DNA of 64,000 nucleotides from Jejuia sp. UBA6058 (GTDB lineage Bacteria > Bacteroidota > Bacteroidia > Flavobacteriales > Flavobacteriaceae). The position numbers were made by a program, and so were the translations under genes. The stretch is from contig DIYI01000012.1 in assembly GCA_002428965.1 (NCBI GenBank), positions 221,892-285,891 of the forward strand, in the 5' to 3' direction. Below the pieces are notes generated by a model. That model saw nothing but the letters and a program-made list of their open reading frames with translations. It was not told where the DNA came from and did not search any database. Shown here piece after piece: positions 52,354 through 61,269 of this stretch (position 1 is the first letter of the stretch; each line of letters starts with the position of its first letter).

Positions 52354-52956
52354 TTGATCACTTTAGACTTTTCAAAAGACTATCTCTTAGAAGATGAACG
52401 CGTTCGTTTAAGTCCTTTGAAAATGGAACATGTGAATGCGCTGTTAGAAATTTCGAAAGAAAAAAACTTATGGACTTATTTTCTGGAGAAAGGCAACGGT
52501 TTAGACAACCTAAAGGGATACATTTTAGCAACGACAACAAATAGAAAATTTAATAAGGAGTATCCTTTTATTATTTATGATAAATTAAAAGAGCAATATG
52601 CAGGAACTACGAGATTTTATGAATATTCAAACGAGCTAAAAACAATAAAGCTAGGACATACATGGATAGGGCAAAATTTTAGGGGTACAGGTTTAAATAA
52701 CCACTGTAAATATTTACTATTTCAATTTGCGTTTGAAACTTTAAATTTAGAACGTATTGGCTTCGGAGCACACTCAGAGAATACAATAAGTATTGCGGCT
52801 ATGAAAAAAGTAGGGTGTAAAGAAGAAGGGGTTTTAAGGAACTTTCTCCCAGCTATACATAAAAAAGGAAGAGCCGATATTGTACTTTTAAGTATCTTAA
52901 AAAACGAATGGCTACAAAAGACAAAATTTGAATTACACAAAAAACTAACTAACTAA
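52354..52956 (+). CDS. RimJ/RimL-type GNAT N-acetyltransferase
   Basis: 200 residues, starting at TTG 52354, 2 bases after the GH63-like stop. A GNAT acetyl-CoA-binding region is visible (GHTWIGQNFRGTGLNNHCKYLL, near residue 97-118), preceded by strands containing RLSPLKMEHVNALLEIS. It acetylates an amine on a protein or small molecule; its place in the sugar locus suggests a role there but the substrate is unknown. Start is a non-ATG, chosen because the preceding residues match RimJ/L starts. Confidence 0.8.
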   Translation: MITLDFSKDYLLEDERVRLSPLKMEHVNALLEISKEKNLWTYFLEKGNGLDNLKGYILATTTNRKFNKEYPFIIYDKLKEQYAGTTRFYEYSNELKTIKLGHTWIGQNFRGTGLNNHCKYLLFQFAFETLNLERIGFGAHSENTISIAAMKKVGCKEEGVLRNFLPAIHKKGRADIVLLSILKNEWLQKTKFELHKKLTN

Positions 52957-52967
52957 AAAAATTAACC

Positions 52968-54575
52968 ATGAATTACATAGATTATATCATAATAGTTGTC
53001 TATTTGCTCGGATTCTTGGGTATTGGTTATTTCTTCAAAGAAAATAACGACTCAAAAGATTATTTTTTAGGCGGTCAATCTATGGGGTGGTTTCCGCTTA
53101 GTTTGTCAACCATGGCAACCCAATTGTCTGCCATAAGCTTTATATCTGCTCCTGCTTTTGTAGGGTTAAAAGATGGAGGAGGCTTACAATGGCTAACGTA
53201 TGAATTTGGTGTACCACTGGCTATGGCATTTTTGTTAATTGCATTAATTCCAACGCTTTATAATTCGGGAATTGTAAGTGTTTACGAGTTTTTAGAAAAA
53301 CGTTTTGATGCGTCTTCGCGTCTTTTAATCAGTTTTGTATTTCAGATAAGTCGTTCTGTGGCAACAGGTGTAATGGTGTATACTATGGCACTAATTTTAC
53401 AAGCGACTGTAGGTATAGACTTTTGGATTTCTATATTGATTATTGGAGTTATCACTATGATCTACTCATTTCAAGGCGGTATGAAAGCAGTGATTTGGGG
53501 AGATGTTATTCAAATGTTAATCCTATTCTTCGGAATAGTGATTTGCCTGATTTATGGTTTAAGTGAATTAGGCGGTTTTGATAACTTTTTAACGCATGTG
53601 GATAAAGATAGATTAACTGCTGTGGATTTCTCAAAATGGGGATTCAACAATGCCGATAAAAATGATGAATTTGGGTTTTGGCCAATGGTAATTGGAGGCT
53701 TCTTTTTGTATGCATCGTATTATGGGACAGATCAAACACAATCGCAACGTTTGTTATCTGCTAAAGGCATGCCAACGATTAAAAAATTACTTCTGGCGAA
53801 CGGTTTATTACGTTTCCCAATTACACTAACCTATTGTATTATGGGGTTAGTGTTAGGAACGCTATTACTACAAGATGTAGATTTTCAAAGTATGATGGAT
53901 AGTGTTTATCAAGCAAACATTGGGAGTTTAGAAGGTAAAAAAGCAGATTTAATGGTACCTGTATTTATTATAAAATATTTGCCTAATGGTATTATTGGTA
54001 TTTTAATTGTGGCAATTATGTCGGCAGCAATGTCTTCTTTAAGCTCAACCGTAAATTCCTTGTCTGCGGTATCTTTAGAGGATTTTATTAAACGGTTTAA
54101 ACCGAATATGAGCGACAAACAGTATGTTATGAATTCAAGGTTATTATCAGTGTTTTGGGGCTTGGTGTGTTTATTCTTTGCGTTTTTTGCTGGTAGTATA
54201 GAAGGAACGGTTATTGAGGTGATTAATAAAATAAGTTCGGTGTTTTACGGTCCCATTTTAGCAGCGTTCATGCTGGCAATTATGACAAAAAAAACCCATG
54301 CTTTAGGAGCTAATATAGGTATCATAGCAGGTGTGCTATTCAATATGTATTTGTGGTTGTATGTGCCTGATGTATTTTGGTTTTGGTGGAATGCTATTGG
54401 ATGTGTAGTGACTATTATAGTGGCATACACTATTAGTTTTGTAATTAAAGCCGAAGCCAAAGAAGGTCTTGAAGTTGTGGTGTATAAAGCTGGAAAAAGA
54501 GAAGTAGCTATCCTTTTGGGATACTTTGTAGTTATAACATTGGTAGCCATGTCGCTATCAAACATACTAAGTTAA
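52968..54575 (+). CDS. Sodium:solute symporter (SSS family)
   Basis: 535 residues, about 13-14 transmembrane helices, with the family pattern near the N-terminus (DYIIIVVYLLGFLGIGYFFK, SKDYFLGGQSMGWFPLSLS) and the Na+-site region (MSAAMSSLSSTVNSLSAVS). It imports a small organic solute with Na+. In this locus it is the likely inner-membrane step after the TonB receptor, delivering the glycosylglycerate to the cytoplasmic GH63-like enzyme. Starts 11 bases after the GNAT gene and ends in a terminator. Confidence 0.9.
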   Translation: MNYIDYIIIVVYLLGFLGIGYFFKENNDSKDYFLGGQSMGWFPLSLSTMATQLSAISFISAPAFVGLKDGGGLQWLTYEFGVPLAMAFLLIALIPTLYNSGIVSVYEFLEKRFDASSRLLISFVFQISRSVATGVMVYTMALILQATVGIDFWISILIIGVITMIYSFQGGMKAVIWGDVIQMLILFFGIVICLIYGLSELGGFDNFLTHVDKDRLTAVDFSKWGFNNADKNDEFGFWPMVIGGFFLYASYYGTDQTQSQRLLSAKGMPTIKKLLLANGLLRFPITLTYCIMGLVLGTLLLQDVDFQSMMDSVYQANIGSLEGKKADLMVPVFIIKYLPNGIIGILIVAIMSAAMSSLSSTVNSLSAVSLEDFIKRFKPNMSDKQYVMNSRLLSVFWGLVCLFFAFFAGSIEGTVIEVINKISSVFYGPILAAFMLAIMTKKTHALGANIGIIAGVLFNMYLWLYVPDVFWFWWNAIGCVVTIIVAYTISFVIKAEAKEGLEVVVYKAGKREVAILLGYFVVITLVAMSLSNILS

Positions 54576-54606
54576 CGTATAAAGATTAATAGCTTAACTT
54601 TTTAAG

Positions 54607-54637
54607 CCTACAAGGTTTTCAATCTTGTAGGTTTTTT
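54607..54637 (+). terminator. Terminator after the symporter gene
   Basis: CCTACAAG (54607-54614) pairs with CTTGTAGG (54624-54631) followed by six T. The glycerate kinase gene starts 17 bases later and may depend on read-through or a weak promoter. Confidence 0.85.
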
Positions 54638-54653
54638 AATTAACTTTAGTTCA

Positions 54654-55778
54654 ATGAAAATTGTATTAGCACCAGATAAGTTTAAAAATTCTTTAACCGG
54701 AATGGAATTTTGTAATGCCGTTGAAAAGGGACTTCAAAAAGTGTTGTCAAACTATGATATTGTAAAGTTACCATTGGCTGATGGTGGTGATGGTACTATT
54801 GAAGTTGCCGATTTTTACCTAAAAGGCAAAACCATTTGTTTAACGGTTAATAATCCTTTTTTTCAGCCTATAGAGGCATCTTATTTGTATGCTGAATCTT
54901 CTAAAACCGCATTCATTGAAATGGCTGAGGCCTCTGGAGTAAAGTTGCTAAAACAAGAACAATTCGATTGCAAAAACGCTACTACTTTAGGTACAGGAGA
55001 ACTTATTTTAGACGCAATAGAAAAGGGTGCAAAAGAAATTATTTTGGGAATAGGCGGAAGCGCTACAAACGATTGTGGCATAGGAATGGCGACTATTTTG
55101 GGATATCGCTTTTTAGATAAAGACGCTAACGAAGTTATACCTATTGGAGCAAATTTAAAAAGTATTACAACGATTGATACTTCAAAAGTTCATCCAAAAC
55201 TAGCCGATGTAAATTTCAGTATTGCCTGCGATGTAACTAATCCGTTATACGGAAAACAAGGCGCAGCGTATGTGTATGGTGCTCAAAAAGGTGCAACTTC
55301 AGAAGATATTAAAATGTTAGATAGTGGTTTGAAGCATTTTGCATCATTAATTGAAGGTGTTTTTGGAATTGACCCACAACTGGTTAGCGGTGCTGGTGCT
55401 GCAGGTGGAATGGGTATTGCTTCAAAAGTGTTTTTAAAAGGACATTTAAAACCGGGAATAGAACTTGTAAAGACTTTGGCTAATTTTGATTCGGGTATAG
55501 AAGGTGCAGATTGGATTATAACTGGTGAAGGAAAGCTAGATACCCAAACCTTATCAGGAAAAACTATAAAAGGTGTTTTAGATTCCGCGAAAACGAAACA
55601 TATAAAAGTAGCTGCATTTTGTGGAGGTATAGATTTAGAAGGAAAATCTCCCAAACAATTTGGATTGGAATATACCGATGCCGTTATGAATTACGCAAAA
55701 GATTTAGATGATGCTATGGCAAATAGTTACGATTACGTTCAACAAATGGCTATAAAATTTGGGCAATCAATAGTATAG
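54654..55778 (+). CDS. Glycerate kinase (GlxK/GarK type)
   Basis: 374 residues, the normal length for class II glycerate kinases. Landmarks: MKIVLAPDKFKNSLTG start, LPLADGGDGTIEVA (about 40-53), LGIGGSATNDCGIGMATILGY, and AGAAGGMGIASKVFLKG. It phosphorylates glycerate to 2- (or 3-) phosphoglycerate for glycolysis. Its position just after the GH63-like/symporter unit makes glycerate release by the hydrolase a direct and specific prediction. Confidence 0.92.
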   Translation: MKIVLAPDKFKNSLTGMEFCNAVEKGLQKVLSNYDIVKLPLADGGDGTIEVADFYLKGKTICLTVNNPFFQPIEASYLYAESSKTAFIEMAEASGVKLLKQEQFDCKNATTLGTGELILDAIEKGAKEIILGIGGSATNDCGIGMATILGYRFLDKDANEVIPIGANLKSITTIDTSKVHPKLADVNFSIACDVTNPLYGKQGAAYVYGAQKGATSEDIKMLDSGLKHFASLIEGVFGIDPQLVSGAGAAGGMGIASKVFLKGHLKPGIELVKTLANFDSGIEGADWIITGEGKLDTQTLSGKTIKGVLDSAKTKHIKVAAFCGGIDLEGKSPKQFGLEYTDAVMNYAKDLDDAMANSYDYVQQMAIKFGQSIV

Positions 55779-55827
55779 AAAGAAGTGAGTTCGAGCGATT
55801 TCGAAGTATGAGAAATTGTATCGAGAA

Positions 55828-56082
55828 CTATTTCTTATCTGGATTCAACAAAATAGCATAAATCTGAATACCAAAACCAATGAGTACTAAAGTTGGTGCT
55901 AAACGAATACGTCTCCAAGAAAAGATTTCAGGATTAAAAACGTTCGGGTCGTCACTACCGCCACCTGCCATCAAAATAAAACCTAAGGCAATACATGCTA
56001 AACCAATAAACATAAATTTGTAATTCTTCTTTCCAAAAACAAAAGTTGGTTTTGCGGCCTCTTTACGTTTCTTTTCTCCCAT
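55828..56082 (-). CDS. DUF3098 membrane protein
   Basis: 84 residues with two transmembrane helices (YKFMFIGLACIALGFILMAG and LAPTLVLIGFGIQIYAIL) around a loop with GSDDPNVFNPEIFSWRR, the DUF3098 pattern. It usually follows ftsX in Bacteroidota. Here a membrane protein gene sits between them. Function unknown. Confidence 0.9.
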   Translation of the reverse strand: MGEKKRKEAAKPTFVFGKKNYKFMFIGLACIALGFILMAGGGSDDPNVFNPEIFSWRRIRLAPTLVLIGFGIQIYAILLNPDKK

Positions 56083-56084
56083 GT

Positions 56085-56762
56085 TTATTCAAATTCTGTA
56101 AAAATAATATCATCGTTAACCGATAATTGCGAAATATGTTCGGAAGTCGCTAAACCACCCAAGACTTTCGCTAGGTGCAAAGTAACAGTTTTATTTAAAA
56201 CTTTTGCGTTAAGAGAATCTAAATTTAAACCTTGTTCTAAACCACGATTAATATAATACCGATCGCCCCCTGCATCTTTAAATACAATGTCATAAGATGT
56301 TCCTTCTTCAATATGAATAATCTTTTCATTTTGAACCACACAATCTTCAGGTTTAGTATTTTGAATAATGCAAGAATTAAAAAGCAAAATAGGTAGCAAA
56401 ACAGCTGGATTAAAATTGACAGGTTTATTGAGATATTTCCAAAGCATTGCACCGCCCATAACTAAATTCAGCCCAAGAAATAAAGCACCAACAACCAATA
56501 ATTTCCAATAATTGCCAGTGGGTTCTTCAAATTCTGAAAGTTCAGATAACAATGCGAGTACCATATATAAATTCAGAAGAATAAATATTGAAGAAATAAT
56601 TAATCCGGGAATCCTTTTTTTACTTAATAATTGAAAAACGAGTACAAGTAAAAGGCCAATAGCAAAAGGATTTAGTGCAGTTCCTGTTAATATCCAATAA
56701 TAGACAGTAGCACAAATAAGATAGATTTCAGGAACTAGTGAAAGAATAGCTTTTTTCCTCAT
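56085..56762 (-). CDS. Membrane protein of unknown function (inserted between ftsX and DUF3098)
   Basis: 225 residues: about four hydrophobic segments in the first 130 residues (IYLICATVYYWILTGTAL, FAIGLLLVLVFQLL, IISSIFILLNLYMVLALL, LLVVGALFLGLNLVMGG), then a soluble C-terminal part (YDIVFKDAGGDRYYINRGLEQG). The C-terminal segment resembles a periplasmic or cytoplasmic ligand-binding patch but no family is recognised. Separated from DUF3098 by 2 bases, so co-transcribed with it. Confidence 0.65.
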   Translation of the reverse strand: MRKKAILSLVPEIYLICATVYYWILTGTALNPFAIGLLLVLVFQLLSKKRIPGLIISSIFILLNLYMVLALLSELSEFEEPTGNYWKLLVVGALFLGLNLVMGGAMLWKYLNKPVNFNPAVLLPILLFNSCIIQNTKPEDCVVQNEKIIHIEEGTSYDIVFKDAGGDRYYINRGLEQGLNLDSLNAKVLNKTVTLHLAKVLGGLATSEHISQLSVNDDIIFTEFE

Positions 56763-56822
56763 GACAAGATATTTTGATTGGTTTAGTTATTCAGATAAAC
56801 GAAAAACCAATCAATTTAGTAT

Positions 56823-57701
56823 CTAATAATACAACTCGTCTGTCTTCAAATTTAAGAAACGTTGCGTAGCAAAATGTGTGCTTATCCAAGTAATAATAAT
56901 TCCTAGACCAAAGACAACTATAAAAAGCACCACCATTAAAACTGGGTTGGCGAGCAACTCCAATTCTGGGAAGGTTTTATCCAAATAATACAAAACAATA
57001 GCCATTCCAATCATGGCTAAAATAGCGCCAATAACACCAAGGCGAATACTTTTCCAAACAAAGGGGCGACGAATAAAGCGTTTCGTGGCACCAACCATTT
57101 GCATGGTTTTGATAGTAAAACGTTTAGAATAAACCGCCAATCGTAACGAACTGTTAATTAATAAAACTGCAATTAAAGTGAAAAGTCCACTAATCACTAA
57201 CACCCAGAAACTAATTTTTTTGACATTGTCGTTCATTAAGTTCACCAAGTCATTATCATAAGTGACTTCATCCACAAACTTTTTGTTTAAAGCCTCAGCC
57301 GAAATTTTTTCCAAATGTTCGGAAGTAACGAAGTCGGCTTTCAAATGCACATCAATAGAGTTTTGCAAAGGGTTGTAACCCACAAAATCCATAAAATCTT
57401 CACCAGTTTCGGTTTTCATAAATTCAGCAGCTTGTTCTTTAGAAACATATTCGGTAGATTTTACATAATCCGCCATGGCTAAACTCTTTTCAAGCTGTTT
57501 TCGCTCTACTTCTTTAGCAGTATCCTTCAAATAAATAGTAACAACAACTTGTTCTTTAAAATGGTCAGAAACTTTTTTTGCATTTAGCACTAACATTCCT
57601 AATAAACCTAATAAAAAAAGCACCAAAGCAATACTTATAACTACCGAAACATAAGAAGAAACTAATCGGCGTTTTTGGTGTTTTTCAAAGGATGAACTCA
57701 T
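56823..57701 (-). CDS. ftsX: Cell-division permease FtsX
   Basis: 292 residues: one N-terminal and three C-terminal transmembrane segments flanking an extracellular domain (about 45-165; VVTIYLKDTAKEVERKQLEK), the FtsX arrangement, with LINSSLRLAVYSKRFTIKTMQMVGAT before the last helices. With FtsE it regulates peptidoglycan hydrolases at the division site. FtsE is not adjacent, which is usual in this phylum. Divergent from leuS. Confidence 0.93.
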   Translation of the reverse strand: MSSSFEKHQKRRLVSSYVSVVISIALVLFLLGLLGMLVLNAKKVSDHFKEQVVVTIYLKDTAKEVERKQLEKSLAMADYVKSTEYVSKEQAAEFMKTETGEDFMDFVGYNPLQNSIDVHLKADFVTSEHLEKISAEALNKKFVDEVTYDNDLVNLMNDNVKKISFWVLVISGLFTLIAVLLINSSLRLAVYSKRFTIKTMQMVGATKRFIRRPFVWKSIRLGVIGAILAMIGMAIVLYYLDKTFPELELLANPVLMVVLFIVVFGLGIIITWISTHFATQRFLNLKTDELYY

Positions 57702-57793
57702 AGAGGAATTGGATTAATGGTGTAAAAATACTAAAGTAATACAAATCGTTTCCAATTAGAACGCGCAAACTTTTAATAGTGGTATAATAAGTT

Positions 57794-57801
57794 TAAATTT
57801 G
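57794..57801 (+). promoter_or_regulatory. -7 promoter element for leuS
   Basis: TAAATTTG fits TAnnTTTG. Transcription would start near 57808 and carry the palindromic repeat at 57811-57884 into the leuS leader. Confidence 0.5.
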
Positions 57802-57810
57802 CCGCAAATT

Positions 57811-57884
57811 CGTCATTACGAGGAGCAAAGCGACGTGGTAATCTGTTTCATGATGAAGATTGCTTCACACTTGTTCGCAATGAC
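57811..57884. repeat. Palindromic dispersed repeat (CGTCATTACGAGG...CGCAATGAC)
   Basis: The outer ends pair (GTCATTACG with CGCAATGAC, one mismatch). The sequence GAGGAGCAAAGCGACGTGG is the well-known type of REP-like element seen in many bacterial genomes. It lies between ftsX and leuS. Confidence 0.7.
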
Positions 57885-57899
57885 AAAGTAAAATAGAGA

Positions 57900-60800
57900 A
57901 TGAAATACAATTTCAACGAGATTGAAAAGAAGTGGCAAAACTATTGGGCAAAACACCAAACGTTTAAAGCCGAAAATAATAGCGATAAACCAAAATATTA
58001 TGTGTTGGATATGTTCCCATACCCAAGTGGTGCGGGACTTCATGTTGGGCATCCATTAGGATATATTGCCTCCGATATTTATGCGCGGTACAAGCGTCAT
58101 CAAGGGTTTAATGTATTGCATCCACAGGGTTATGATTCTTTTGGATTACCTGCGGAACAATACGCTATCCAAACAGGACAACATCCGGCAATTACTACTA
58201 AAGAAAATATTGCTACCTATCGTCGTCAGTTGGATCAAATAGGATTTTCATTCGATTGGTCTCGTGAAGTGCGTACTTCAGACCCCAGTTATTATAAATG
58301 GACGCAGTGGATTTTCATTCAACTCTTCAATTCTTGGTACAATAATGAAAGTGATAAGGCTGAAGATATTTCAGAATTAGTCAAAATTTTTGAAGCTGAA
58401 GGAAATGCAACAATTAATGCTGTTTGCGATGATACTACAGAAACTTTTTCTGCTGAAGACTGGAATGGTTTTTCTACAGAAAAACAACAAGAAATTCTGT
58501 TGCAATATAGATTGACGTATTTAGCAGAAACAGAAGTGAATTGGTGTCCCGCTTTAGGAACAGTGCTAGCTAATGATGAAATAGTTAATGGCGTTTCAGA
58601 ACGTGGAGGGCATCCTGTAATCCGTAAAAAAATGACCCAGTGGAGTATGCGTATTTCTGCCTATGCTGAACGTTTACTTCAAGGTTTAGATAAAATTGAT
58701 TGGACAGATTCCTTAAAGGAAAGTCAGCGCAATTGGATAGGAAAATCGGTTGGGGCTTCTGCTACGTTTAATGTGAATGACCATGACGCGGTTATTGATG
58801 TGTTTACAACGCGTCCCGATACCATTTTTGGTGTAAGTTTTATGACACTTGCACCAGAGCATGATTTGGTGCCGCAAATCACAACTCCAGAACAAAAAGC
58901 TGAGGTTGAAGCTTATATTGAAGCTACTGCAAAACGAAGTGAGCGTGATAGAATGGCAGATGTAAAAATGATTACTGGAGCGTTTACAGGAGCATATGCT
59001 GAACATCCATTTACAAAAGAGCCTATCCCCATTTGGATTGGAGATTATGTGTTGGCTGGTTACGGCACAGGAGCCGTAATGTCTGTACCTTGTGGCGACC
59101 AACGTGATTACGATTTTGCGAAGCACTTTAACATTCCAATTCCTAATATTTTTGAAGGTGTTGATATTTCAGAGGAAGCCTTTGCAGACAAAGACAAAAC
59201 CATTATTGCAAATAGTGATTTCCTTAATGGATTGAATTATAAAAAAGCAACTAAACGCGCTATTTATGAACTGGAGCAAATAGGGCAAGGTAAAGGTAAA
59301 ACCAATTACCGTTTGCGCGATGCCGTATTTAGTCGTCAACGCTATTGGGGCGAACCATTTCCTGTATATTATGTGAGTGGATTACCACAAATGATTGATA
59401 CCGAACATTTACCGATTGAACTCCCGGAAGTTGAAAAATATTTACCGACTGAAACGGGCGAACCACCATTAGGAAATGCCACAGTTTGGGCTTGGTGCAC
59501 AGAAACATATTCAGTAGTTGCGAATGAAAAGATAAATCACACTAGTGTGTTTCCTTTAGAGTTAAATACTATGCCAGGGTGGGCAGGAAGTTCATGGTAT
59601 TTTAACCGTTATATGGATGCCAATAATTCTGATGAATTTGCAAGTAAAGAAGCACTTGATTATTGGCAAGATGTTGATTTATACATTGGTGGAAGCGAGC
59701 ATGCTACTGGACACTTATTGTATTCTCGTTTTTGGCAAAAGTTTTTATTTGATAAGGGTGTTGTGCCAACCGATGAATATGCCAAAAAGCTGATTAACCA
59801 AGGGATGATTTTGGGGACTAGTGCTTTCTTTTACATTTATGATGGAGGTTTTGCAAGTAAAGATGCTGATTCAGAAAGAGATTCCTCAAAGAACTTAATT
59901 ATAAGTAAAGGGGCTCTTGAACTTATATTAAGACATATTGATTTATTCCATGATTTATGGAAAAGAGCTCCACAGTCCGACGAAGACATTTTGAGGTATT
60001 ATTCCGTAGATGATAGAACTTTATTGAAGGTAAAAAATCTTTATGCAGAATTACTAGAAGCTTCTAAAAGACTTGGATTCATATCAATTGCTTGGTTAAA
60101 TGGAGTATTTCCTGTTAGATCAATACATTCAGATGTGTCATTTATAAATGCATCTGATGAATTGGATATTGAAGCATTTAAAAATTGGAGGCCAGAATTT
60201 AAAGAAGCGGAATTTGTATTAGAAGAAGGCGTATATAAAGTAGGTCGCGACGTAGAAAAAATGTCCAAATCCAAATACAACGTCGTTAACCCTGATGATA
60301 TTGTTGCAGATTACGGTGCAGACAGTTTACGCCTTTACGAAATGTTTTTAGGCCCATTAGAGCAGTACAAGCCTTGGAATACTGCTGGTATTACAGGCGT
60401 ACATTCATTTCTAAAAAAATTATGGAAGTTGTATGCCGATGATAATGGATTAAAAGTTACAGATGCAACGCCTTCAAAAGACAACTTAAAGACGCTTCAT
60501 AAAACTATCAAAAAGGTGCAGGAAGATATTGAGAATTTCTCGTTCAATACATCAGTTTCCACCTTTATGATTGCAGTGAATGAATTGACCAAACAGAATT
60601 GTAAAAGTAGAGCCATTCTTGAACCGCTATTGATTTTGATTTCACCTTATGCGCCACATATCGCTGAGGAACTTTGGGAAAAACTAGGGAACAGCGAGTC
60701 CATTTCAACAGCACCATTTCCAAAATTTGATGAAAGTCATTTGGTAGAAAGTAGCAAAAACTACCCAATTTCTTTCAATGGTAAAATGCGCTTCACCATG

Positions 60801-60938
60801 GAATTGCCATTGGATATGAGTAAAGACGAGATTGAAAAAGAGGTATTAGCAAACGAAAAAACCCAAGATCAATTACAAGGTAGAACACCTAAAAAGGTAA
60901 TTGTTGTTCCTGGGAAAATTGTAAATATTGTTGGGTAG
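57900..60938 (+). CDS. leuS: Leucyl-tRNA synthetase with an enlarged pre-KMSKS segment
   Basis: 1012 residues, longer than the roughly 920-950 usual in the phylum. HIGH-type motif HVGH at 48-51, editing domain (TRPDTIFGVSFMTLAPEH, GTGAVMSVPCGDQRDYDF), KMSKS at 787-791, anticodon-binding C-terminus. Between AFFY (642-645) and VRSIHSDV (739-746) there are about 94 residues, where relatives I remember have about 25. The extra part is mostly helical (LILRHIDLFHDLWKRAP, LLKVKNLYAELLEASKRLG) and uses only AGA/AGG for arginine. It overlaps the DUF4286 gene by 1 base. Confidence 0.95.
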   Translation: MKYNFNEIEKKWQNYWAKHQTFKAENNSDKPKYYVLDMFPYPSGAGLHVGHPLGYIASDIYARYKRHQGFNVLHPQGYDSFGLPAEQYAIQTGQHPAITTKENIATYRRQLDQIGFSFDWSREVRTSDPSYYKWTQWIFIQLFNSWYNNESDKAEDISELVKIFEAEGNATINAVCDDTTETFSAEDWNGFSTEKQQEILLQYRLTYLAETEVNWCPALGTVLANDEIVNGVSERGGHPVIRKKMTQWSMRISAYAERLLQGLDKIDWTDSLKESQRNWIGKSVGASATFNVNDHDAVIDVFTTRPDTIFGVSFMTLAPEHDLVPQITTPEQKAEVEAYIEATAKRSERDRMADVKMITGAFTGAYAEHPFTKEPIPIWIGDYVLAGYGTGAVMSVPCGDQRDYDFAKHFNIPIPNIFEGVDISEEAFADKDKTIIANSDFLNGLNYKKATKRAIYELEQIGQGKGKTNYRLRDAVFSRQRYWGEPFPVYYVSGLPQMIDTEHLPIELPEVEKYLPTETGEPPLGNATVWAWCTETYSVVANEKINHTSVFPLELNTMPGWAGSSWYFNRYMDANNSDEFASKEALDYWQDVDLYIGGSEHATGHLLYSRFWQKFLFDKGVVPTDEYAKKLINQGMILGTSAFFYIYDGGFASKDADSERDSSKNLIISKGALELILRHIDLFHDLWKRAPQSDEDILRYYSVDDRTLLKVKNLYAELLEASKRLGFISIAWLNGVFPVRSIHSDVSFINASDELDIEAFKNWRPEFKEAEFVLEEGVYKVGRDVEKMSKSKYNVVNPDDIVADYGADSLRLYEMFLGPLEQYKPWNTAGITGVHSFLKKLWKLYADDNGLKVTDATPSKDNLKTLHKTIKKVQEDIENFSFNTSVSTFMIAVNELTKQNCKSRAILEPLLILISPYAPHIAEELWEKLGNSESISTAPFPKFDESHLVESSKNYPISFNGKMRFTMELPLDMSKDEIEKEVLANEKTQDQLQGRTPKKVIVVPGKIVNIVG

Positions 60939-61264
60939 TGAAGTACATTTACAACGTTACAGCAAACATAGATGAATCTATTCACGAGGAGTGGTTGACT
61001 TGGATCAAGGAGCATATTCCGCAAGTTTTAGGTACAGGGAAATTTGAAAAAGCGACGTTAACCAAAGTATTGGTTGAAGAAGATATGGGCGGATTGACGT
61101 ATTCCATTCAATATCAAAGTTATTCAAGAGAGGCTTTGGATGCTTACTATCGTGAAGATGCAGATAGATTACGGCAAGATGGACTAAAGAGGTTTGCAGA
61201 TAAGATGTTAGCGTTTAGAACCGAGCTTCAAATTATTGATGAGTATACGGTAAATTTCAACTAA
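60938..61264 (+). CDS. DUF4286 protein
   Basis: 108 residues, starting at GTG in the TAGTG overlap with the leuS stop. A small ferredoxin-like fold (MKYIYNVTANIDESIHEEWL, LTYSIQYQSYSREALDAYY). Common beside translation genes in Bacteroidota; function unknown. Transcribed with leuS. Confidence 0.85.
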   Translation: MKYIYNVTANIDESIHEEWLTWIKEHIPQVLGTGKFEKATLTKVLVEEDMGGLTYSIQYQSYSREALDAYYREDADRLRQDGLKRFADKMLAFRTELQIIDEYTVNFN

Positions 61265-61269
61265 ATCAA

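Noticed and set aside
58713..59126. 137-residue minus-strand frame opposite leuS
   Set aside because: Shadow of the leuS editing domain; odd composition rich in Cys, His and Ser.
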